Counted from the first letter of the stretch, positions 38,334 through 48,726 are shown. The stretch: 64,000 nucleotides of DNA from Candidatus Iainarchaeum sp. (GCA_021158055.1 JAGGVJ010000040.1:1-64000), one strand, 5' to 3'. Program-made: numbers and translations. The notes: generated by a model not told the origin, from the letters alone.

Positions 38334-39848
38334 CTATTTTTCAAACCTGCTTAAAGTGGGCCTGACCTTAACGCGGTAAGGCCGTCCTGCAACTTCTTTT
38401 ACCGCGACCTCTCTTTCCGCGATCACTTCAATGTCCAGTGTGGAGGACTCAACCATCGAACGGTCAAGATGATGCCTTGTTTCGGCAAGGTAACAGCACC
38501 CAAGCCCGTAGTTTTGGCATTCGCCGCTCAGTTTTATGAATTCCGACTGCATTACTGTCGGGTTTTCACCAAACATCAATTCAGAGTGGGGTATGACCAC
38601 GACTCCCCCAATGCTTTTGCTGTGGTTTTCTTTTTTGAACTTTTGAAGCACAATTTCAAGAACAGAATAAACCATAAGCACGCCGACTTCTGTGGAGTAA
38701 TCTGAAAGGTCTACGTGGGACACCCTGCCCATCGAGCCCCTCCATCCGCCAATGATGTCATCAACCTGGTTTTTCCCTCCAAAGGCATTTTCGTTTGACT
38801 TCTCAATCACTTTCAAAAACCTTACCGCGCGGTTTATCTGGAACCTGTTCCCTTGTTTTCTTTGAAGCTTGTCAAAAATTTCCTTGACTGAAGTAATTGA
38901 CCCTTTTGACTCAAAAATTGTTTCCTCGATGAGATTGGCTGCCTCGTTGTCCCCGAGGTTGAACGCCTGTGAAAAAACCCCTTTCGGCAGCAAATTTAAA
39001 TCCACGTGAATGTCTTTTCCCGCAACAAATTTTTTTGTCGGAAACCCGATCGGCTCAAGGTCTATTTTTGACTCCGCAAACTTTGAAGTGTCGTTGGAAG
39101 GCAAAGATATACCCTTGAACTCCGCGTCCATGTCAAAAATCAGTGCAGGAACATTGTTCAGCAAAGATCCTTCTGCAATCACTTGTGTCACTGCGGCGCG
39201 GTTGCTCTTAAGGGAACCTGAAATAACGGCTTTCAAAAGCGACTGCACAGAAATTTTTGCAATTGTGCTGTCGGAAGTAAGGCCAAAAACAAACTCTCCC
39301 GCAATTATTTTTGATTTCGTGCCTTTGATTGACGCCGGATACGCGCCTGTATCCGTCGCGGATCTTACGGCTGCAGATGCGACAATCATCAAGGGTTCTG
39401 AATAAAACTGCATTTCAGCAGCTTTTCCCGCTTCCTTCAGTGAAGTGAATTCAATATTGTATGCTTTTCCTATTTCTTTTATGGAAACTGAAATTGATTC
39501 AAGGTCTTTGTTCATTTCCTGCACGGCGTTTGACAGCTCTTCTGACTCAAGCCCGACGTATTTCGGGTAAGCGGGAATCACCGCAAACTTGAATGACTTG
39601 TCTTGCGTGTGCTTTTCAACAATGATTATGTCGCGTTTTATGGCGGATGCAAAGTGCTGCACGTCACCCACGACAGTGTATATCTTGTTGAACATTACAA
39701 CCATTCCCTTAAGGCTCTTGCCTTTCCCGTCAAACACAATAGTTAAAGTGTCCTTGTCCGGGTTTTGATACACCATAAGAGAATTTTTTTGAAATTCCCC
39801 TGAAAAAAGTTGTACCCAGGGGCCAAAAGGCAGTTTTAGTATGTTCAT
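38334..39848 (-). CDS. HerA/VirB4-like protein with degenerate nucleotide-binding motifs
   Basis: A 504-residue protein whose layout follows HerA/VirB4-type pumping ATPases: beta-rich N-terminal domain, then a RecA-like core. At the Walker A position the sequence is FGLTSDSTIAK (residues 188-198), without the GKS/T lysine. Walker B appears as PALIFDMDAEF (about 234-243), and the late DEAH-like block as GGVVVIPHSELMF (about 414-426), without acidic residues. The following NYGLGCCYLAETRHHLD matches the arginine/sensor region of HerA. So it is probably a non-hydrolysing homologue, kept intact and full length. ATG 39848 was chosen because GTGAT is just upstream; an earlier ATG at 39878 is an alternative. 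It is divergent from the 40,060 gene. Confidence 0.6.
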   Translation of the reverse strand: MNILKLPFGPWVQLFSGEFQKNSLMVYQNPDKDTLTIVFDGKGKSLKGMVVMFNKIYTVVGDVQHFASAIKRDIIIVEKHTQDKSFKFAVIPAYPKYVGLESEELSNAVQEMNKDLESISVSIKEIGKAYNIEFTSLKEAGKAAEMQFYSEPLMIVASAAVRSATDTGAYPASIKGTKSKIIAGEFVFGLTSDSTIAKISVQSLLKAVISGSLKSNRAAVTQVIAEGSLLNNVPALIFDMDAEFKGISLPSNDTSKFAESKIDLEPIGFPTKKFVAGKDIHVDLNLLPKGVFSQAFNLGDNEAANLIEETIFESKGSITSVKEIFDKLQRKQGNRFQINRAVRFLKVIEKSNENAFGGKNQVDDIIGGWRGSMGRVSHVDLSDYSTEVGVLMVYSVLEIVLQKFKKENHSKSIGGVVVIPHSELMFGENPTVMQSEFIKLSGECQNYGLGCCYLAETRHHLDRSMVESSTLDIEVIAEREVAVKEVAGRPYRVKVRPTLSRFEK

Positions 39849-40059
39849 TTTATCACTTGAGTCATATCCTTGCGTCATTCAGCAGACAAATCAATGCCAA
39901 CATAATATAATGCCGGCAAATACACTTGTTTTTTATAATTATTGTAATTTATATATAGTTATATGTTTAAAATTTTTCATGGTTTATTCAACAAACCTGT
40001 TAATAAAATGTTTATTAATCTTTTAAATATGTCTGATGTATATATCTTATGTGGTTAAC

Positions 40060-40992
40060 GTGAGCAACATTGAATCCATCATAAAAACGATGATTAAATC
40101 AGGTTCTTCCCCTGAAAGCGTGCGAAACACTCTTTTGGAAATGGGTGTTTCAAAAGAGGCAATCGAAAACTCCTTTAAAAATGAAAACACAGCTGCTGCA
40201 CAATCACCTCAAGCAACTGATCAAGCTTCACAGCCTGCGCCGGACCAGCAACCTTCGTCATCAATTGACCTTTCAAACTTTGAGCCTGCAAAAGAAACCA
40301 TTGCGCAAACAAGCGACAATGCTGCGCAAACAAGTGAAAGTGCTGCACAGCCAAAGGATAACATTGCCGGATCATCTCAGCCGCAGCCGGTTCAGCCGCC
40401 TTCGCTTCAAAAAAAACAGGAAATGTTTCCAGCAACCAGCGAACCGCAACCAACGAACAACGAACCGCAATCACCCGTAGGCCTGTCTGAAGCCACCAAA
40501 CCTGTAGAAACAGCAGGCGGTTCTGCTGACACTCAAAAATCCCTTGACATAACTGACATGGACAAAAAACTTGCAGAGCTAAAACAACAGGTTGAGTCCA
40601 TACCGGTTGACAACATAACTTCAAGCATGGAACTGCTTAGCCAGGAAAGAAGCGAGGGTTTGTCAGAACACAGCAAGATCATTTCTGAGCTCAGTGAAAA
40701 GGTCTCGCAGGTCCAGGACAAGATTGATTCAAGTTCACCTGACAACATTAAAGAGCTTACTTTGGCTGTGGACGACTTGAGAAAAATGCTGAATGAAATG
40801 AAGCCCATGGTATTTGCCCTTCACGAGATCGACAAAAAGATACTTGACACAAACAGGGAGGTCCTTTTTGAGCTTGCTGAAAAAATCCACGCCCAAAAAC
40901 AGGAAAACCCGGTAAAAAGCAATACTGCTTCAACACCAAAGCCTTCGGTTGCAGAAAAGGAAAAAACCAAAAAATCCGTTAAAAAAAACTGA
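40060..40992 (+). CDS. Low-complexity/coiled-coil protein, about 310 residues
   Basis: The N-terminal 40 residues form a small helical domain (IESIIKTMIKSGSSPESVRNT) resembling a UBA-type or helix-turn-helix fold. Residues 45-165 are Gln/Pro/Ser/Thr-rich and probably disordered; 165-260 are coiled coil (KLAELKQQVESIP, VQDKIDSSSPD); the C-terminus is lysine-rich. No known family. The start is uncertain: GTG at 40060 is preferred because the TATA-like TTTTAAATAT (40020-40030) lies 26 bp before about 40052, leaving ATG 40036 upstream of the predicted transcript. It is divergent from the pseudo-ATPase gene. Rich in glutamine compared with its neighbours. Confidence 0.65.
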   Translation: MSNIESIIKTMIKSGSSPESVRNTLLEMGVSKEAIENSFKNENTAAAQSPQATDQASQPAPDQQPSSSIDLSNFEPAKETIAQTSDNAAQTSESAAQPKDNIAGSSQPQPVQPPSLQKKQEMFPATSEPQPTNNEPQSPVGLSEATKPVETAGGSADTQKSLDITDMDKKLAELKQQVESIPVDNITSSMELLSQERSEGLSEHSKIISELSEKVSQVQDKIDSSSPDNIKELTLAVDDLRKMLNEMKPMVFALHEIDKKILDTNREVLFELAEKIHAQKQENPVKSNTASTPKPSVAEKEKTKKSVKKN

Positions 40993-41081
40993 AGACAAAA
41001 AGAAACCAGATTGTGCTGAATACATTGACCGGCCCAAAGCAAAATAACTGTTTTTAGAACTTTCTTCTTTAATTGGACCTG

Positions 41082-41414
41082 TCATCTTCCTCTTTGAGGG
41101 GGTTCGTCATCTTCCGGGGGTTCTTCCTTGTTTGAATCCAGTATTTTATTGGTTGTTTTACGGGCTCTTTTCCATGCCTTAACAGTTGTCGGAACAGGCT
41201 TGAAAGTTGATCTCGGGTACGGCTTTGAACCGGAATGCTCTTCTTCGTCTTCTTCAGCGTCGTCTGAATAGCTTTTCGGAGCTGATTTGATTTCGGACAA
41301 CACCACCAAAAACGCAATCAATGCAAGGACAAACCCGATTGCCTGGCCTGTTCTTTTGTCAAGGACAAAAAATATAACTGCAAGAAACAATAACAAAACC
41401 GGCAAGTACTTCAT
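41082..41414 (-). CDS. Small membrane protein, 110 residues
   Basis: Two hydrophobic segments near residues 4-20 and 26-42 (YLPVLLLFLAVIFFVL, IGFVLALIAFLVVL) followed by an acidic then proline/lysine-rich tail (EEDEEEHSG, PPEDDEPPQ). No recognised family. GGTGAAAAA precedes the ATG. It is the last gene of the minus-strand surface operon, 71 bp after the next membrane-protein gene, so it may be an accessory of that system. Confidence 0.7.
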   Translation of the reverse strand: MKYLPVLLLFLAVIFFVLDKRTGQAIGFVLALIAFLVVLSEIKSAPKSYSDDAEEDEEEHSGSKPYPRSTFKPVPTTVKAWKRARKTTNKILDSNKEEPPEDDEPPQRGR

Positions 41415-41485
41415 TTTTTCACCATTTGACCTTTAAATCCTGATTTCACCCTGACTTTTGAACATTACCTAGATTTGAATTTGGT

Positions 41486-41782
41486 TCAGTCGCCGCCAAG
41501 GCCAACCGCGTTCCTTATGCCTTCACCGAATATCGACAGGAAAATTATTGCCGCGACAAGCCACACAAGCGTCGGGTGCGTCCAGATGGTCAGGTAAACA
41601 AGCGCAAACCCGACTATCCAACCGACAAACCCAGGCAAGTGAGAACGGCCCCAGTTGATTATCCAGACTGAAAATATTATCAACAAAGCATACCAAATCT
41701 GTATGTCGCCGAAAATGTTGGTGTTGAACAACTGTGACATCGTGAAAAGCACAGGGCTTGTTGAAACATTCAAAAAATCCAT
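41486..41782 (-). CDS. Small membrane protein, 98 residues
   Basis: Three hydrophobic stretches (residues about 28-45, 49-67 and 70-90: IWYALLIIFSVWIINW, GFVGWIVGFALVYLTIW, LVWLVAAIIFLSIFG). No family recognised. ATG 41782 was chosen for AAGGT six bases upstream; a TTG seven codons earlier is possible. It lies in the surface operon between the lipoprotein and the 110-residue membrane protein. Confidence 0.72.
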   Translation of the reverse strand: MDFLNVSTSPVLFTMSQLFNTNIFGDIQIWYALLIIFSVWIINWGRSHLPGFVGWIVGFALVYLTIWTHPTLVWLVAAIIFLSIFGEGIRNAVGLGGD

Positions 41783-41846
41783 GTAAATACCTTCATTATC
41801 CAACTTATTATTACTTATGTTTCAAACCATTTATCTAATTTTAAAT

Positions 41847-42485
41847 TTATCGACAATAGCACATCCTGTCTCCAGTGTAATCGCAAGCAAACCTTGCCTG
41901 GTCTTCATTGAACACCTTTTTCTCTTGAGAGTCTTTAATCTCATCAAGTCTAGAGCCAAGTCTGGAGCCCGAGCCTGAAACTAAACAATAACCATTCCTT
42001 TTAATAATACCATGATCAAGGGAAACGCATGCGTCATCGCAACACCCAATCTTGTCATCCATACAGCTTGCAGGCAAATCGCGGATGTTTTTGTTGGTGC
42101 TTAAATCATTATTCCACTCATCGTCACAATAACTTACCAGGTTTTCAACAGTTATACTGCTTAATTCTTCAACAATATCACTATTATATATTATGGTGCA
42201 GGACTTAAAGCTTCCAAACTGCTCCAGTTTACTGGTATCTGTTTGTTTTTCCGGGGTGGCAATGATATCAAAAGAGCATTTTGGGGTACTATACGCTTCT
42301 ATATTTGTCAAACTGACATAATCAACAGCCAGCCTGACTTTTCCACACGAAACACTATCAATCAGTTCAGACTCAAATTCCAAGCCGGGGCACTCGTTCT
42401 TAAAATTGTCTTTTGTGCACCCGGAAAGAAGCACAATCCCAAACAAAAAAATTACCACAATCAAGTTTTTACATGCAACGCCCAT
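41847..42485 (-). CDS. Cysteine-rich lipoprotein, 212 residues
   Basis: The N-terminus has a hydrophobic signal ending in LLSGC, a lipobox whose cysteine (about residue 23) would be lipidated. The mature part is acidic and contains about a dozen further cysteines (for example CCDDACVSLDHG and DRMCYCR at the end), suggesting several disulfides. No recognised family. It starts 16 bp after the stop of the giant surface protein and is probably cotranscribed with it, so it may anchor or assist that protein. Confidence 0.78.
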   Translation of the reverse strand: MGVACKNLIVVIFLFGIVLLSGCTKDNFKNECPGLEFESELIDSVSCGKVRLAVDYVSLTNIEAYSTPKCSFDIIATPEKQTDTSKLEQFGSFKSCTIIYNSDIVEELSSITVENLVSYCDDEWNNDLSTNKNIRDLPASCMDDKIGCCDDACVSLDHGIIKRNGYCLVSGSGSRLGSRLDEIKDSQEKKVFNEDQARFACDYTGDRMCYCR

Positions 42486-42501
42486 ACAAAACCCTTACCA
42501 A

Positions 42502-45500
42502 TCATTTAGCAAATCCTCTTATGAACTCAACAATTATTTCATCCAATTCATCTTCACAGGCATCCAATTCCAGACCCTGCCCACTGTTTATAAAACATAT
42601 CTCCGGCGGTCTTTCATCACCATAATCCTTATCTTCGCACACCGGTCTTTCGTCTGAACCCATACTGAATATCAACCCCGTGATTATCAACTCACTGGTT
42701 GGACTCAAACTGTCATCTTTGTTTCTCCTGACTACTTTTACCGGCGTTACTGTATTTGTCTTTCCGATGTCTGACATTTGCTTCCCGTCAATACTAACGT
42801 CTCCTTCAAGTATTTTAAGATACTTTCTCTGAATGTTTTCTACAACTTCCTCTGAACTGCCTTTTACAACCACTGAAACTTTCTGGCCTGTTCCCGCGGG
42901 AGCAGAAGGATTCCAACTCATGATTGCAAAAATTCCGTCGTATTTATTGATAAGATTCACTACTCTTAAACACGCGCTTTTATAGGCATCATCTTCCTTT
43001 TCACAACGGTTTTCATCAAGATTTTCCCCTACATACCTTGCAAACAGATTAAATTGACTGTTACCGGAGGCACGCGACGGTGAAAGATTTCCTGCCAATC
43101 CCTCAATGCCCTCAATCCCAGCTGTGTTGGAGTATTCAACATCAAACATCTCCTCAAAAGGCAAGCTGTATGTTCCTTTCTGCACGCCGGAACCGTCACT
43201 AAGCGGCGCAAAAAACAACGGGAAATACTTCGGCAGGTTTATCACGCCGAAATTGCAGTTGTAAGTGGACTTGCTGTCAGCTTCCTTTCTGTCAACTTTT
43301 ACGATATAGCTGTTTTCACCATCCCTCGTGTAAATCCTTTTCCAGACACCGCAGGACATCTTTTTCGGACTAACCTCAAATTTGATTGACGTCGGGCCTG
43401 GACTGCTTATGTCACTTCCAACAACAAAAATTTCCTTGTCCCAGCTTAAAAGTTTAAGGCGCGCAGGAGAAATTCCCCCGAGTTTAAACGGGGATTCCCC
43501 CCGATCATCTCTGAACACACCCAATGCAAGAGACATAATCCCATTGTATTCCTCATCTGTAAAAGCAAATTTAAATTCATTCTCGTGAATATTAGCTCTT
43601 TTCAAATTTCCGCCATCCAACGGAGAACTGAAAAGGAAAAGATACAATTCGTTCAAAAGCTTGAAAGTTGTCTGGTCGCAGTAATGCGTGTTGCATTCCC
43701 TGAACAGTTTGGAAATGTCTTGCGCTGAAAACCCTGAAACTTCACTGCCGTCGTCGTCAACAATTATTTTGTTTCCGTTGAACATCGCAGCAACTTCGCT
43801 AAACCCCCTGCTGTCTTCTTTCACCTTGAAATTGCCGCCCGAGGTTTTCTCAACCGGCTGGTCTTCCAGTGCTTCTTCCCCGAAAATCGTGGCGAAAAGA
43901 GAGTCGTATTCAATAGTGCACTCTGTTCCGATTACGTTCACCCTGAAATCTGCAATCTTATTTTCAGGTTCGCTGAATCCTTCAAGAAGCTTTGTTTCAC
44001 CCCGACCGACAAAAGTTTCAGAAAGGTCATAACCGTAATTGGTTGTGCCGGAAGTCGTCGAACTCTCAAGGAAACGAACTCCCTGCTTTCCTTTGTTCTG
44101 CGCCTTCAGCCCTTCTTCGGAGTTGATGAAAATAAGTGTCGAGTTCAGGTCAGAGCAATTCAGATATTTCTTTTTAAAAACATGGCTGCACTCTGTAGCC
44201 GCTTCACTTTCTTCTTCTCTTTTCATGCTGTATTCTATGCTGAACTCTTCTTCACTTTCACCGAAACTGACAAAAAGAAGATCAGATTTCCCGGATTCAA
44301 TAATCACATCCTTGTCAGTCCCTGCGAAATTCGGATTTTTCGTTATTGTGACTTCTGCATCTGACTTGTTGTCAATAAACAGGCCGCCCAGCGAGTCGCT
44401 CAACTCAAACGATACCTTGTCGCACAGCTCGCTTCCGTAGACACAACCGTCGTCACGGTTAACGTTCACGGTTACTTTTTGTTTCGGGGCAGTTTCTTTT
44501 GATTCGCCGATGTAGATTGCAAGCACCCACTTGCCGTTGTCGTCAGTCAAATCGTCACTCACTTCCGCTTCCAGTTCAAACGTCTTTGCCTCGTCAATCA
44601 ACAGTTTGTGTTCCTCGCTGAACTCTTCAAGAACTCCTTCTTTTTCAGCTTCTTCGTCATCGCCGGTAACTATCTCAAGAATCGTTGCAGTGGCCAAACC
44701 CTTGTCTGATCCTTCCTCGTCTTCACCCGGCAAAAGCTTGAAATACAGGTCAATGGCGTCTTCTGAAATGTTTTTCAAATCAAACTTGATTGACTCTGTT
44801 TTTTTGTCCTGCATGCACATGTTGTCAAAAGAAATGCTTTCAATGGAGGTTTCAGTGTTTTGCTTGAGCACTTTCACGTAACTTTGCCCGCTTTGCGGTG
44901 AAATGCTCACTGAAACAGGCAAAGTGGCTTCAACAGGTTCGCCTGAACAGTCAACTGTAAGAACATACTGCCCTGAAACAGCCAGATTGCCTGTTATTGC
45001 CTTTTCTTTGTCTATTTCCGCCACAAGTTCAATGTCTGTAAGCGCGCTGCTTTTGTCAGTCCATTTTGAAAACGCTGTTTCAATGTCCCCTCCGGAGCTT
45101 TTGCTTCTAAGCAACACGTTCAGCTCAAAATCACCCGCGACAGTGTCGCCGCTTAAAACAATGAATTCCTGGCCTGAAAACGAACTGATGTTGCAGGAAC
45201 AAACAGTTTCTATTTTTATCCCCTGCAGTATTTTTGACCTGTTGCCGGAATCAAGCAAAAATTCTGCTTCCTGATCGCCTGAACCGTAAGATATCCTGAA
45301 GCAGTCGGAAGAACCGTGCGCAGTCACTTTGAACGGCAGGGTTGTAATATGCAGCTTGTTGTCGCTGTCTGATTTGCCTGCAACGAAAACATATCCTTCA
45401 AAGCTTGGATCACTTGCGGTTTCAACGCTCACCCACGCTTTCATCTTGAAATCAAGAGTGGAGCCGTTTTCAATTTCCCTTCCCAGAATAATGTTTTTGA

Positions 45501-48500
45501 AGTCAAGGTGAAAGTCGTCTGACTCGTTTCTTGAGACAATGTCAGCGACAGTAATCGTGATATTATTTGAGCCATTGTTTTTCAGTTTCAGGGTTTCTTC
45601 AATGGTTTCTGTTTTTTCAACAACGCCGAACTCAACAATTGAATCGCTTCCCTCTGAATCAGTTAACTTGAGGTCTGAGTCAAACTCTTCTGAAACATTT
45701 ATGTCAACGCCTGCCGGCCTGAACCTACCTGCGCTTACCCTGGCGTTGACTGTTCCTTCTTCAAGTGAAAAGAACTCTCCCTGTTCAGGGAAAATGTATT
45801 CACCGTCTTTTCCAGAGCCCTCTTCGTCGTCAAACCCTGTTTTTGAATAAGTCACGTCTTCCCCGAGAGGCACACCGGTTTTGTTTGAAAGAAGAACGGA
45901 TGCGCCAGTCACCGGAGTATCGCTTCCTGCTTCAGTTACAATCAGTTTTATCTGGTTTCTTCCTTCAAGAATCATTGTCGAAGGGCTCACGTCAACGTCA
46001 AGCAGTTTGTCCCCCGTGGAATCAAAGTAAACTGTAAACACGCCCCCCTCATCTTCTGCACCGTCTTTTGAAAACTCAAACTCTATTCCCACCCCGTCGC
46101 TGACAACTCTTGAAAACGCCTTTATTTCCCCTGCCAGCAAATCTGACTGGTAATCCTCAAGAAGCGTTGAAATCAAATCGCTTTCATCTTCAAAAGCAAT
46201 CCCCCCGATGTCATATGACTTGAACCTAACGCTTCCTGCCATGTCAGGCGAAACTTTTACTTTGTATCCGTCAAGATAACTCCCATTCTTTGAATAAGCG
46301 GAAAACTCAACCACAAAATCAGTTGAGGTGACTGTTGAAAACAATCCGCTCGGGAAATATTCTTCACTGTCCTCTTCCCTGAAAAGCGCTGAAAAACACA
46401 CATTTTCCCCACACAGTTCTTCCTGCGCAACCACAAGGAATTCTTCCTCGCGCAATGCAATGTCTTTTTCGTCAATGTTTCCCCTGAAACCAAAAACTGC
46501 CTTGTCTTCTTCTTCCGCATCGCTTTTTACGGCAAGCCACACCTCAATCTGGTAAACCATTGGCCCGCCTGAAGAACTCTCCGCCTTTGAAAGGGAGATC
46601 CATTTCCAGCCCCCTGAAGACAGCATTGAAGTAGTTTCAAACTCCTGTCCGCCCAAAACTTCAAGGTCAATTTTTGAAGAATAGCCGCTTACAACCCAGT
46701 TTGAATCTTCAAGGCCGAGCCCTTCACCGACCGAAAGCATAAACACAGAGTCGCCTTCCGCGTTCTTTGGAATAATAACATTGAAAACCGCGCGGTACGT
46801 TTCATCTACTGCAACCGCGTATTTTTGGTTTCCGCTTTGGTCAAATAGTCCTTCAAAATCTATTGATTCATCTGAACTTTCAGCATGCATTTTTGCGTTC
46901 ACGGTCGCCCCGCCCGAAACAACAAGAACGGGCCTTGACACAAAGTCAAGGTAATTGTCTTCTTCGACCATCACATAAACAACCATGCCCTGCGGAGCCA
47001 GCAACTCATACGCCCCTTCTTTGCCGCTTGTGTCTTTTGTTATTTCACTGTTTGTTTCCACGTCAAACAACGAAACTTCGGCGCTGTTCAATGCAGAGCC
47101 GTTTTTTGCTTTTTCAACATTTACAATGATTTTTTCAAGTTTTGAACTCAACAAAATATCAACATTTGTTGTTTTTCCTGCTTCAACTTCAACTCCGGAA
47201 ACCTGTCCGGATGAAGCCAGCGACTCTGCTTTTGCAGTTATTGCCGAACCTGCCGGGACATCCGGGAAAGAAACACAACCGTCTGTTTCGGTTTTTTTCA
47301 GGGGCATGCCAAGGAAATCTGTTCCGGTCCACAAGGTGACTGACGCCCCGTGAACAGCAGCAAAGTTTTTCTTCACGCAGACATTCAGGTTTGCCGAGTT
47401 TTGTGTAGTGGACTCTTCAAGTTCAATTGATACCGTTGAACCGGAAGAAACGCCTTTTTTGAGCTTTGGAAGATACCCGCTCTTGTAAGCTGAAACATTG
47501 TATGTCCCTGCTTTCTCAAGCAGGACAACTCTTCCGCTTGAAGCAGTTGTTTCAGACAAAAGGATTTCTGAACCAGTAAGCAAAGTGACAGCTGCTCCGG
47601 AAATGCCTCCAAAGTATTCTGTTTTCACTTCCACGATTATCTGGTTTTCGTCACCTGCTTTTTCCATGGTGATTTCTTTTCTTTCAACTGTTTGTCCTGA
47701 TTCGATTTCAAAATAATTTGTTCTTTCTGTGGAGTAAATTCCCTCCGGATCTGTTGCAACAACCTGTATTTCAACGTTTGCGGGTATTTCGCGAAGGCTT
47801 ACCGTTCCTCCCGCGTAAGTCGTGCCCTCTGAAATTTTCGTTGAGTCATACCTTTTGGCAGTTACGGTTATTCCGGCAAGCAAATCACCGGATTCGTTTT
47901 TAACTGTGACTGGAAGGGTAACTATTGAACTTTTCGGATCAGGCGCGCTTAGATTTTTTGCAAGGGTAACTGTAAACTGCTTGTTTTCTGATTCAGAGTC
48001 AACACTCACTTCTTCGCTGTAGTGGTTGTCTGAAGAAAACTCAAGAACATATCTTTTGCCTCTTTCAAACCCGCTGAAAGAAAACGCGCCGTCTGTGTAA
48101 AAAGTAGTTTTTATGTTCAGCTTGGCACCAGTATCTTCAACACCCAAAATCGTGACCTCGCCGTCCAGCACTTCATTGTCATCGTTTTTTATCAAAAATG
48201 ACGCTTCAAAACTCACTGTTTCTTTGGCAAGTGAAATCTCTGCAAGGGTTCCTGCTTCGTATGTGTTTTGCCCGATTTCAAATCCGTCTGTGTTGATAAC
48301 CAATTTGACTGATTTTTGCTCATACCCCTCTTTTTCAAGGTTTATCCTGAGCGGTTCTCCAAGCCGCGGGGACGCAATGTAAAACACCCCGTCCTCCTGC
48401 GTCTGCCCAAGGTCTTTCAAGCCGGTTTCAGGAAAATTGGCTGACACAAAAACCCCTTGGACAGGGTCAAGCGTTATTGAGTCAATGACTGTTACTTTGA

Positions 48501-48726
48501 ACACTAAAGGCGACATTGCCCCTGCTGCAAGGAAAGCGACTGTTCCGAGAAGCACAGTCAAAAGAATAAGGACAACCGGAAACGAGGGGACGTTTTTTGA
48601 CTCCATTGCATCAACAACAGAGTACACAGGAACTCCCTTGCCGTCCAGAAAATCAAGCACAGAATAGTACTTGTCCTCCATGGATGCATAGAAATCTGAA
48701 AGCGATTCCTTTAAGTTACTTGCCAC
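42502..48726 (-). CDS. Giant surface protein 1, about 2,075 residues
   Basis: An N-terminally anchored extracellular protein. About 50 cytoplasmic residues (SDFYASMEDKYYSVLDFLDG, VPVYSVVDAMESKNVPSFP) precede one transmembrane helix (residues about 52-75). Then follow many beta-sandwich modules of the carboxypeptidase-regulatory/SpaA type up to about residue 640 (VTVIDSITLDPVQGV, GYEQKSVKLVIN), and further Ig-like and unassigned modules. No C-terminal membrane segment or sorting signal (end FIRGFAK). Its N-terminal tail closely resembles giant protein 2. Start uncertain: GTG 48726 or an upstream TTG. Expected to project from the cell; function (adhesion, sheath or enzyme) not known. Confidence 0.8.
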   Translation of the reverse strand: MASNLKESLSDFYASMEDKYYSVLDFLDGKGVPVYSVVDAMESKNVPSFPVVLILLTVLLGTVAFLAAGAMSPLVFKVTVIDSITLDPVQGVFVSANFPETGLKDLGQTQEDGVFYIASPRLGEPLRINLEKEGYEQKSVKLVINTDGFEIGQNTYEAGTLAEISLAKETVSFEASFLIKNDDNEVLDGEVTILGVEDTGAKLNIKTTFYTDGAFSFSGFERGKRYVLEFSSDNHYSEEVSVDSESENKQFTVTLAKNLSAPDPKSSIVTLPVTVKNESGDLLAGITVTAKRYDSTKISEGTTYAGGTVSLREIPANVEIQVVATDPEGIYSTERTNYFEIESGQTVERKEITMEKAGDENQIIVEVKTEYFGGISGAAVTLLTGSEILLSETTASSGRVVLLEKAGTYNVSAYKSGYLPKLKKGVSSGSTVSIELEESTTQNSANLNVCVKKNFAAVHGASVTLWTGTDFLGMPLKKTETDGCVSFPDVPAGSAITAKAESLASSGQVSGVEVEAGKTTNVDILLSSKLEKIIVNVEKAKNGSALNSAEVSLFDVETNSEITKDTSGKEGAYELLAPQGMVVYVMVEEDNYLDFVSRPVLVVSGGATVNAKMHAESSDESIDFEGLFDQSGNQKYAVAVDETYRAVFNVIIPKNAEGDSVFMLSVGEGLGLEDSNWVVSGYSSKIDLEVLGGQEFETTSMLSSGGWKWISLSKAESSSGGPMVYQIEVWLAVKSDAEEEDKAVFGFRGNIDEKDIALREEEFLVVAQEELCGENVCFSALFREEDSEEYFPSGLFSTVTSTDFVVEFSAYSKNGSYLDGYKVKVSPDMAGSVRFKSYDIGGIAFEDESDLISTLLEDYQSDLLAGEIKAFSRVVSDGVGIEFEFSKDGAEDEGGVFTVYFDSTGDKLLDVDVSPSTMILEGRNQIKLIVTEAGSDTPVTGASVLLSNKTGVPLGEDVTYSKTGFDDEEGSGKDGEYIFPEQGEFFSLEEGTVNARVSAGRFRPAGVDINVSEEFDSDLKLTDSEGSDSIVEFGVVEKTETIEETLKLKNNGSNNITITVADIVSRNESDDFHLDFKNIILGREIENGSTLDFKMKAWVSVETASDPSFEGYVFVAGKSDSDNKLHITTLPFKVTAHGSSDCFRISYGSGDQEAEFLLDSGNRSKILQGIKIETVCSCNISSFSGQEFIVLSGDTVAGDFELNVLLRSKSSGGDIETAFSKWTDKSSALTDIELVAEIDKEKAITGNLAVSGQYVLTVDCSGEPVEATLPVSVSISPQSGQSYVKVLKQNTETSIESISFDNMCMQDKKTESIKFDLKNISEDAIDLYFKLLPGEDEEGSDKGLATATILEIVTGDDEEAEKEGVLEEFSEEHKLLIDEAKTFELEAEVSDDLTDDNGKWVLAIYIGESKETAPKQKVTVNVNRDDGCVYGSELCDKVSFELSDSLGGLFIDNKSDAEVTITKNPNFAGTDKDVIIESGKSDLLFVSFGESEEEFSIEYSMKREEESEAATECSHVFKKKYLNCSDLNSTLIFINSEEGLKAQNKGKQGVRFLESSTTSGTTNYGYDLSETFVGRGETKLLEGFSEPENKIADFRVNVIGTECTIEYDSLFATIFGEEALEDQPVEKTSGGNFKVKEDSRGFSEVAAMFNGNKIIVDDDGSEVSGFSAQDISKLFRECNTHYCDQTTFKLLNELYLFLFSSPLDGGNLKRANIHENEFKFAFTDEEYNGIMSLALGVFRDDRGESPFKLGGISPARLKLLSWDKEIFVVGSDISSPGPTSIKFEVSPKKMSCGVWKRIYTRDGENSYIVKVDRKEADSKSTYNCNFGVINLPKYFPLFFAPLSDGSGVQKGTYSLPFEEMFDVEYSNTAGIEGIEGLAGNLSPSRASGNSQFNLFARYVGENLDENRCEKEDDAYKSACLRVVNLINKYDGIFAIMSWNPSAPAGTGQKVSVVVKGSSEEVVENIQRKYLKILEGDVSIDGKQMSDIGKTNTVTPVKVVRRNKDDSLSPTSELIITGLIFSMGSDERPVCEDKDYGDERPPEICFINSGQGLELDACEDELDEIIVEFIRGFAK

